From contig VBPQ01000027.1 in NCBI GenBank assembly GCA_005877185.1, forward strand, positions 1 through 17,767: a stretch of DNA of 17,767 nt, in the 5' to 3' direction. This DNA comes from Nitrososphaerota archaeon (GTDB lineage Archaea; Thermoproteota; Nitrososphaeria; Nitrososphaerales; Gagatemarchaeaceae). Each line of letters opens with the position of its first letter. Positions within the stretch are counted from its first letter, which is position 1. Below the pieces are notes generated by a model. It saw only the letters and a list, made by a program, of their open reading frames with translations, was not told the origin of the DNA and made no database searches. Shown piece after piece: positions 13,733 to 17,767 of this stretch. A program made the translations under genes and the position numbers.

Positions 13733-13741
13733 AGTTAATAA
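13733..13741 (+). promoter_or_regulatory. TATA-like box of the importer ATPase gene
   Basis: AGTTAATAA is centred about 31 nt before the ATG at 13768. The 129-bp gap thus holds two divergent promoters, about 70 bp apart, room for a shared regulator site. Confidence 0.5.
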
Positions 13742-13767
13742 TCCGTCACGCGCGGTAACGGAAAAAG

Positions 13768-14859
13768 ATGGCCAGCGTCAGGCTGAAGGAGATCACGAAG
13801 CGATATGGCAAGGTGGTCGCGCTCGATCATCTCAGCCTCGATGTCAACGATGGAGAGTTCGTCGTAATGCTGGGCCCATCGGGTTGCGGGAAGTCGACCG
13901 CCCTCTATACCATCGCCGGGCTGGAACATGCGGACGAGGGCGAGATATACATCGGAGACAGGATGGTCAACGAAGTCGAACCGAAAGAGAGAGACGTCGC
14001 ACTCGTCTTCCAAAATTACGCGCTGTACCCTCACATGACGGCTGAACAGAACATCGCATTTCCTCTGAAGATGCGCAGGATGGGGGAGGCCGAGATGAGC
14101 AGCAGAGTAAAGCGGATTGCCGAGACCTTGAGGATCGACCATCTCCTGGCACGAAGGCCGGCACAGATGAGTGGAGGAGAGGCGCAGCGCGTCGCGCTGG
14201 CTCGGGCTATGGTCAGGGAACCCGTCGTCTTCCTGATGGATGAACCCCTCTCCAATCTCGACGCTAACCTTAGACTTCACACGCGAACAGAGCTCAAGAG
14301 GCTACAGAAGGAGCTGAAGGTCACGACGATCTATGTCACCCACGATCAGGCCGAGGCTATGACGATGGGAGACAGAGTCGCGGTCATCAGCAGCGGGAGA
14401 CTTCAGCAGTTCGGCACCCCCGACCAGATTTACTCCCGACCGGGAAATTCGTTCGTCGCAGGTTTCGTTGGCAGCCCGCCGATGAACCTAATCGAGGGTG
14501 AGCTGCAGTTGAACGGCCACCAGGTATCCTTCTCTTCGAATGACCTGACCCTGCAGCTGCCAGAGCGCGTAGGCTCGGCACTTCGGAGCGAGGCGACTCC
14601 CTCAAGAGTCAGTCTGGGAATCAGGCCAGAGGACCTTACGACGACCGCGCAAACCTGGAGCATCTTTGCCCAGGGGGTCGTCTACGTAGTCGAGCCGCTG
14701 GGCTCTCATTCAATCGTCGACGTCCAGGTCGGAGATACAATCCTCAAGGTGCAGGAGGGCGCCCGATACCCTCATGAGATAGGCGACAGAGTGGAGTTGC
14801 GTTTCCGGACTGAAGGACTGCGCATGTTCAGGGGAACAGGTGGGGAGGCCGTGTTTTGA
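13768..14859 (+). CDS. ABC sugar transporter ATPase, MalK/UgpC type
   Basis: 363 residues. Walker A is GPSGCGKS (36-43), the Q-loop is at Gln82, the signature is MSGGE (134-138, with Met and Glu replacing the usual Leu and Gln of LSGGQ), Walker B is VVFLMDEP (153-160), and the switch His is His192 in YVTHDQAEAMTMGDR. FVGSPPMNLIEG and LGIRPEDL mark the C-terminal regulatory (TOBE) domain of MalK-type ATPases, residues about 240-360. It powers the importer by ATP hydrolysis at the membrane's inner face. It lies divergent from the binding-protein/permease operon rather than inside it; the pairing is inferred from neighbourhood and class. It could also serve other CUT1 importers, as MalK-type ATPases sometimes do. 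Confidence 0.92.
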   Translation: MASVRLKEITKRYGKVVALDHLSLDVNDGEFVVMLGPSGCGKSTALYTIAGLEHADEGEIYIGDRMVNEVEPKERDVALVFQNYALYPHMTAEQNIAFPLKMRRMGEAEMSSRVKRIAETLRIDHLLARRPAQMSGGEAQRVALARAMVREPVVFLMDEPLSNLDANLRLHTRTELKRLQKELKVTTIYVTHDQAEAMTMGDRVAVISSGRLQQFGTPDQIYSRPGNSFVAGFVGSPPMNLIEGELQLNGHQVSFSSNDLTLQLPERVGSALRSEATPSRVSLGIRPEDLTTTAQTWSIFAQGVVYVVEPLGSHSIVDVQVGDTILKVQEGARYPHEIGDRVELRFRTEGLRMFRGTGGEAVF

Positions 14860-14894
14860 AGGACATCAGGTAGAGGCAGGCGGTGGAGAACAGG

Positions 14895-15434
14895 ATGCCA
14901 GCGATGACAAAGGCGGAGATGGAAAAGTTCCTCTCAGGGCCGCTCATCGCCAAGGTCGCGACCGTGAGGGCAGACGGATCTCCGTTCCTCGTTCCCGTAT
15001 GGTACGAGTGGGACGGCAAGACGTGCTACCTGGTGATAAGACAGAGGGCGAACTGGGTCAAGAACATAAAGCATGAGCCGAGAGTGACGGTGCTTCTCCA
15101 TAACGACAGGCCCCCCTACCAGAAAGTCATCATCGAGGGTGACGCCCGAATAGTCGGTGACAGCTTGCAGGACTGGGTAGAAATAGGCAAGAAGATGGTC
15201 AAGAGGTACTACGGCCCCAAGGCTGGCATCTCCTACCTGAAAGGCTCAATCGATCAGCCCAGGTTCACGGTGAAGGTCACGCCAACGAAGATAACAACAT
15301 GGGTGAACCCCCCCGCTTCGGTGATCGCGAAGAAACCAAGACTGGCGTGGCCTTCACGTTACTACTCTCGGGCGAGCAAGTGGTACAAAGAGCACTCTAG
15401 AGAAAGGAGAAAACACGGGCCCATTAAGGGCTAA
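14895..15434 (+). CDS. Pyridoxamine-phosphate-oxidase-like split-barrel flavin/F420 protein
   Basis: 179 residues from the ATG at 14895. The N-terminal pattern FLSGPLIAKVATVRADGSPF (residues 12-31) followed by VPVWYEWDGKTCYLVI, then NIKHEPRVTVLLHND and YQKVIIEGDARIV is the FMN/F420-binding split barrel of the PNPOx-like family. Members reduce or oxidise small molecules with FMN or F420; which one is unclear, and the C-terminus (KKPRLAWPSRYYSRASKWYKEHS) is basic and unfamiliar. A GTG at 14883 and an ATG at 14904 are other start choices; GGTGGAG at 14882-14888 is a good Shine-Dalgarno for 14895. It lies 35 nt after the ATPase gene, probably in the same transcript. It converges on the acetamidase gene with an 11-bp overlap of 3' ends. 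Confidence 0.8.
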   Translation: MPAMTKAEMEKFLSGPLIAKVATVRADGSPFLVPVWYEWDGKTCYLVIRQRANWVKNIKHEPRVTVLLHNDRPPYQKVIIEGDARIVGDSLQDWVEIGKKMVKRYYGPKAGISYLKGSIDQPRFTVKVTPTKITTWVNPPASVIAKKPRLAWPSRYYSRASKWYKEHSRERRKHGPIKG

Positions 15435-16329
15435 GGTACTTCTTCGGCACCCCGACCGCGACGGTCCAGAAGTTGCCAATTCTGACCTGTGATACGAGGG
15501 TCAGCAAGCCGAATGCGAGCCAGCGGTCTATGCCATAGTCAGCCTCGAGCCATAGAATCAGGTTCATGAACGCCATGCGCATGGCATCCTCCAGACTTCT
15601 CCCAGCCTGGGTTGCGGCGATGGCGTAGAGCGTTGAATCGTCTTCTAGCCTCGGCCACTCGATCGCTCTGTTTCTTATTACGTCGATCTTCAGTCGAGTC
15701 CGAGCAGGCATCTCGACGGCGGCTCCCGAGAGTTCCCCGTCCCCCTGCACAGCATGAACGTCGCCGAGGTGCAGCAGTGCACCATCGACTCTCACCGGAA
15801 GGTACACCGTGGCCCCGACGGTGATCTGACAAAGGTCCATGTTTCCTCCGTGCGGGCCGGGAAACCAGCTGAGGTAAGACTCCAACGGATCGGCGGTGCT
15901 TATCGTGCCGATCATGGGGCGGTACGGAATGGCGAAGTCCCCGAACTGCACTTTTCCGTCGCTGATCGGGCAGACCCGAGTGCCGTGCGGAACCGAATCG
16001 TGACCCAGGAACTTGCTTGCGAGGTCGGTGTCGTACTTCGACGCGTACCAGAACGAAACGATCCTTGTGGAACCCTGCCCTATCAAAGGTTGAATGTCCT
16101 CGATCTTCACGGCCAGGGTGTCTCCCTTCTTCGTTCCCCTCACGTATATCGGACCTGACTGGGGATTCGAGTGTGGCATCTTCTGCAAGTCGCGCCTGTC
16201 TCCTTCCCTTCTTATTTGTCCAGAGAATGCGTCCTCTGTCTCGACGATCACCTCCTCCCCCGGGTCTATCGAGAGTCTGGGCTTGTTGTGCGGACTTATG
16301 GTGTAGCATAACTCGCCCTGATCCGCCAA
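15424..16329 (-). CDS. Acetamidase/formamidase family protein
   Basis: 301 residues. SIDPGEEVIVETEDAFSGQI (20-39), GPIYVRGTKKGDTLAV (59-74), FPGPHGGNMD (156-165) and LHLGDVHAVQGDGELSGAAVE (187-207) are the blocks of the FmdA/AmdA family, with His160, Asp165, Asp190, His192 and Asp197 likely metal or active-site residues. The family hydrolyses short amides (formamide, acetamide) to ammonia and the acid. Length matches the ~300-residue acetamidase branch rather than the ~400-residue formamidase. The start is TTG at 16327-16329; a stop in frame lies just upstream and the next ATG, at residue 51, would remove conserved sequence. It is divergent from the aldolase gene and convergent with the split-barrel gene (3' overlap 11 bp). 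It is cytoplasmic and could supply nitrogen. Substrate inferred. Confidence 0.9.
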   Translation of the reverse strand: MADQGELCYTISPHNKPRLSIDPGEEVIVETEDAFSGQIRREGDRRDLQKMPHSNPQSGPIYVRGTKKGDTLAVKIEDIQPLIGQGSTRIVSFWYASKYDTDLASKFLGHDSVPHGTRVCPISDGKVQFGDFAIPYRPMIGTISTADPLESYLSWFPGPHGGNMDLCQITVGATVYLPVRVDGALLHLGDVHAVQGDGELSGAAVEMPARTRLKIDVIRNRAIEWPRLEDDSTLYAIAATQAGRSLEDAMRMAFMNLILWLEADYGIDRWLAFGLLTLVSQVRIGNFWTVAVGVPKKYLSP

Positions 16330-16462
16330 AGTCAGTTCTTTCAGAGCCTACTCACCTTCAAACGAATCTGCTTCACATAAAAGCGTATGCGGGCCCTGCT
16401 CGCTCGCCTCGACCGATGAGCGACCCCTGCAATCACGAAGGGGCGTAGGGTCCTCAGACAAC

Positions 16463-16472
16463 GCTTAATACC
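16463..16472 (+). promoter_or_regulatory. TATA-like box of the DapA-family gene
   Basis: GCTTAATACC is centred about 31 nt before the ATG at 16498, near leaderless spacing. The acetamidase on the other strand may use CTTTTATGTG (16374-16383), about 49 nt before its TTG. Confidence 0.5.
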
Positions 16473-16497
16473 GTCAAGCTCGTCTGGCCCCTTGTAG

Positions 16498-17448
16498 ATG
16501 TTGAAGACGAGCGGAATTCACGTAACAACCGTGACTCCGTTCAAAGAATCATCCGAGCTCGACCTGGAGGGTATCAAGGAGAACATCGGGTTCCTCCTCG
16601 AAACCGAGATATCCTCGGTGGTTCCGCTCGGTACCGTCGGAGAGTTCGCTTCCCTCACGAAGGAGGAGCGGAAGCAGGTAACGGAGCGAGTCGTTGATGC
16701 GGTGAACGGAAAGAAGACAACAATCGTCGGTGTTTCGCACACCAGCTACGCAGAGGTCGTGGAGCTCGCCAAACACGCGAAGGACTGCGGGGCGGATGCG
16801 GTGCTCCTCGTGCCTCCATACTATTACAGAGACAGGGATGATGGGCTCGTGTCATTCTTTGAACTCATTTCGAAGAGTATCGACATCGATATGGTCTTGT
16901 ACAATGTTCCGGGACTCTCAAAGGTGAACCTTACGGGGGCGCTCCTGAGCAAGATACTCGACAGGGCAGAAAACATCGTCGCGATAAAGGACGCCACGAA
17001 GGACCTAACGCAATTGGCTGACACGATAAGGACAGTCGGGAAGAGGGTTCCCGTCATAGCCGGTTCGGAGGAGATTTCCTACTTCGGCCTCCTGGCGGGT
17101 TCTCCGGGCGCGACTAGCGCGATGGCGAACTTCGCTCCGAACCTTGTCGTAGACATGTACAGAGCAGTAAAGAAGAACGACGTCCCAACCGCCAGCTCGA
17201 TCTTCTTCGAGAAGATCCTGCTCTTTCGTCATCTGGATGTTGCGGCGGTGCTACAAGGATTCCCAATCCAGATTGTCTATGTGAAGGAGGCCATGAACCT
17301 CTTGGGAATGCACGGCGGCTCCGTTAGACCGCCTCTGACACAACTAACCCACGAGAAGAAGGAGGAACTGAAGCGAGTTCTCGAAGCCATCGAAGTCCAG
17401 CGCCCCAGGCAGCTGTCCGTGAAACAGCGAGTACGCCGAGAAAATTAG
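16498..17448 (+). CDS. DapA/NAL-family aldolase (dihydrodipicolinate synthase superfamily)
   Basis: 316 residues forming the (beta/alpha)8 barrel of the family. The Schiff-base Lys is Lys164 (AIKDATKD), the Tyr of the proton relay is Tyr135 (YNVPG), and the pyruvate loop is GTVGEF at 45-50. The family uses a pyruvate-Lys Schiff base for aldol addition or cleavage. Two differences from true DHDPS: the second Thr of GTTGE is Val47, and the Arg that follows YNVPG in DHDPS is Leu140 (YNVPGLSKVN). A lysine-pathway role is thus less likely than a sugar-acid aldolase such as 2-keto-3-deoxygluconate aldolase or a related enzyme. It sits near a sugar importer and a broken sugar dehydrogenase, fitting sugar-acid breakdown. 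Own promoter; divergent from the acetamidase. Confidence 0.88.
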   Translation: MLKTSGIHVTTVTPFKESSELDLEGIKENIGFLLETEISSVVPLGTVGEFASLTKEERKQVTERVVDAVNGKKTTIVGVSHTSYAEVVELAKHAKDCGADAVLLVPPYYYRDRDDGLVSFFELISKSIDIDMVLYNVPGLSKVNLTGALLSKILDRAENIVAIKDATKDLTQLADTIRTVGKRVPVIAGSEEISYFGLLAGSPGATSAMANFAPNLVVDMYRAVKKNDVPTASSIFFEKILLFRHLDVAAVLQGFPIQIVYVKEAMNLLGMHGGSVRPPLTQLTHEKKEELKRVLEAIEVQRPRQLSVKQRVRREN

Positions 17449-17695
17449 CGAGACCTCTAACACGATAGCGTTCTATCAATCCAACCATCTGCGGACCCGG
17501 GTTTCTAACGAGGCAGGGGTCAGCTCATGACATCCCACAAGCGGAGACGACGGTGACCTACAGTGTGGGGGACTGAGCCAACAAGTCGACACTCTTGTTG
17601 CGCCGAAGGGCTCCCTTGGGGGCCAGACGGAGGTGGCGGTAACGGCCCGAGGGACAGACAAAGCGGATGTGGGATGCGAGATACTCCTCAGACAA
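17449..17695. other. Gene-free, structured stretch; possible non-coding RNA
   Basis: No protein is recognised. CATCCCACA (17531-17539) pairs exactly with TGTGGGATG (17668-17676), closing about 146 nt. Inside, CAACAAG (17579-17585) pairs exactly with CTTGTTG (17594-17600), and GGCTCC (17609-17614) pairs with GGGGCC (17619-17624) with one G-T. A small hairpin GATAG/CTATC (17464-17468 with 17473-17477) lies just after the aldolase stop and could be a terminator-like element. The nested stems resemble an RNA, but I could not place it in a known family. Confidence 0.4.
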
Positions 17696-17697
17696 AT

Positions 17698-17708
17698 CGT
17701 TATTAAGC
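17698..17708 (+). promoter_or_regulatory. TATA-like box before the edge gene
   Basis: GTTATTAAGC is centred about 37 nt before the ATG at 17740. It suggests that ATG begins a real gene. Confidence 0.35.
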
Positions 17709-17739
17709 GAAGAGCGGTCGAGCGTTCATCTACACCCAA

Positions 17740-17767
17740 ATGAGAGTCCAGGATGAAGAGAGGGAAA
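17740..17767 (+). CDS. Start of an unidentified gene (cut by window edge)
   Basis: ATG at 17740-17742 opens a frame reading MRVQDEERE before the window ends. Only nine codons are visible, so nothing can be said about function. The call rests on the TATA-like box about 37 nt upstream and the open frame. Confidence 0.35.

Noticed and set aside
13700..13760. Inverted CGTTAC/GTAACG pair between the divergent importer promoters
   Set aside because: Only 6 bp per arm with a wide gap; too weak to call an operator.
17476..17739. 87-residue minus-strand frame at the right edge
   Set aside because: It crosses the structured region and the promoter of the edge gene and shows no motif.

Overview
The window looks like an archaeal chromosome, most likely a heterotrophic member of the TACK/Nitrososphaeria-type archaea; the lineage is inference and I am only moderately sure of it. 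Direct support for archaea: most genes have a TATA-like box (TTAATA, TTAAATA or CTAAATAG) centred 25-50 nt before the start. Several lie 25-28 nt before the start codon, which implies leaderless mRNAs, in some cases with TTG or GTG starts. Gene content fits as well: a DUF973 membrane protein, Lrp/AsnC-type regulators, a stand-alone RAM domain, a free LAGLIDADG protein, and a sugar-binding protein anchored by an N-terminal helix with a Ser/Thr linker. I saw no rRNA, tRNA, CRISPR array or complete insertion sequence.

Left part (1-5800), small mixed genes. A Fic protein runs off the left edge; its promoter is surrounded by three copies of GGTGACTAC. Next come a gene-free, hairpin-rich stretch and an alpha/beta hydrolase with a near-perfect palindrome at its promoter. 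The hydrolase is divergent from a regulator carrying two winged-helix units. Then follow a DUF973 membrane protein and a free-standing LAGLIDADG protein. The last is divergent from a small RAM gene whose start and body are separated by a one-base frameshift. A membrane-anchored secreted protein closes the region.

Middle (5800-9900), amino-acid and hydrolase genes: a class V serine/alanine aminotransferase, a small Tag-like DNA glycosylase, an M20 amidohydrolase, and a metallo-beta-lactamase-fold hydrolase divergent from it.

Right part (9900-17767), carbohydrate-related block. A minus-strand operon encodes an ABC importer (binding protein, then two permeases); its ATPase is divergent on the plus strand and is followed by a split-barrel flavin/F420 protein. 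At the 3' end of the permease genes lies the wreck of a Gfo/Idh/MocA sugar dehydrogenase that kept only its N- and C-terminal parts. An acetamidase/formamidase and a DapA-family aldolase are divergent from each other. The importer, the dead dehydrogenase and the aldolase suggest sugar or sugar-acid catabolism, partly lost. Neither permease frame has an ATG, GTG or TTG where the protein should begin; each has ACG-AAG there.

The right edge holds a second hairpin-rich gene-free stretch and the first codons of another gene. No clearly new multi-gene system is evident. The most checkable oddities are the two permease starts, the frameshifted RAM gene, the Gfo/Idh remnant and the two structured intergenic regions.
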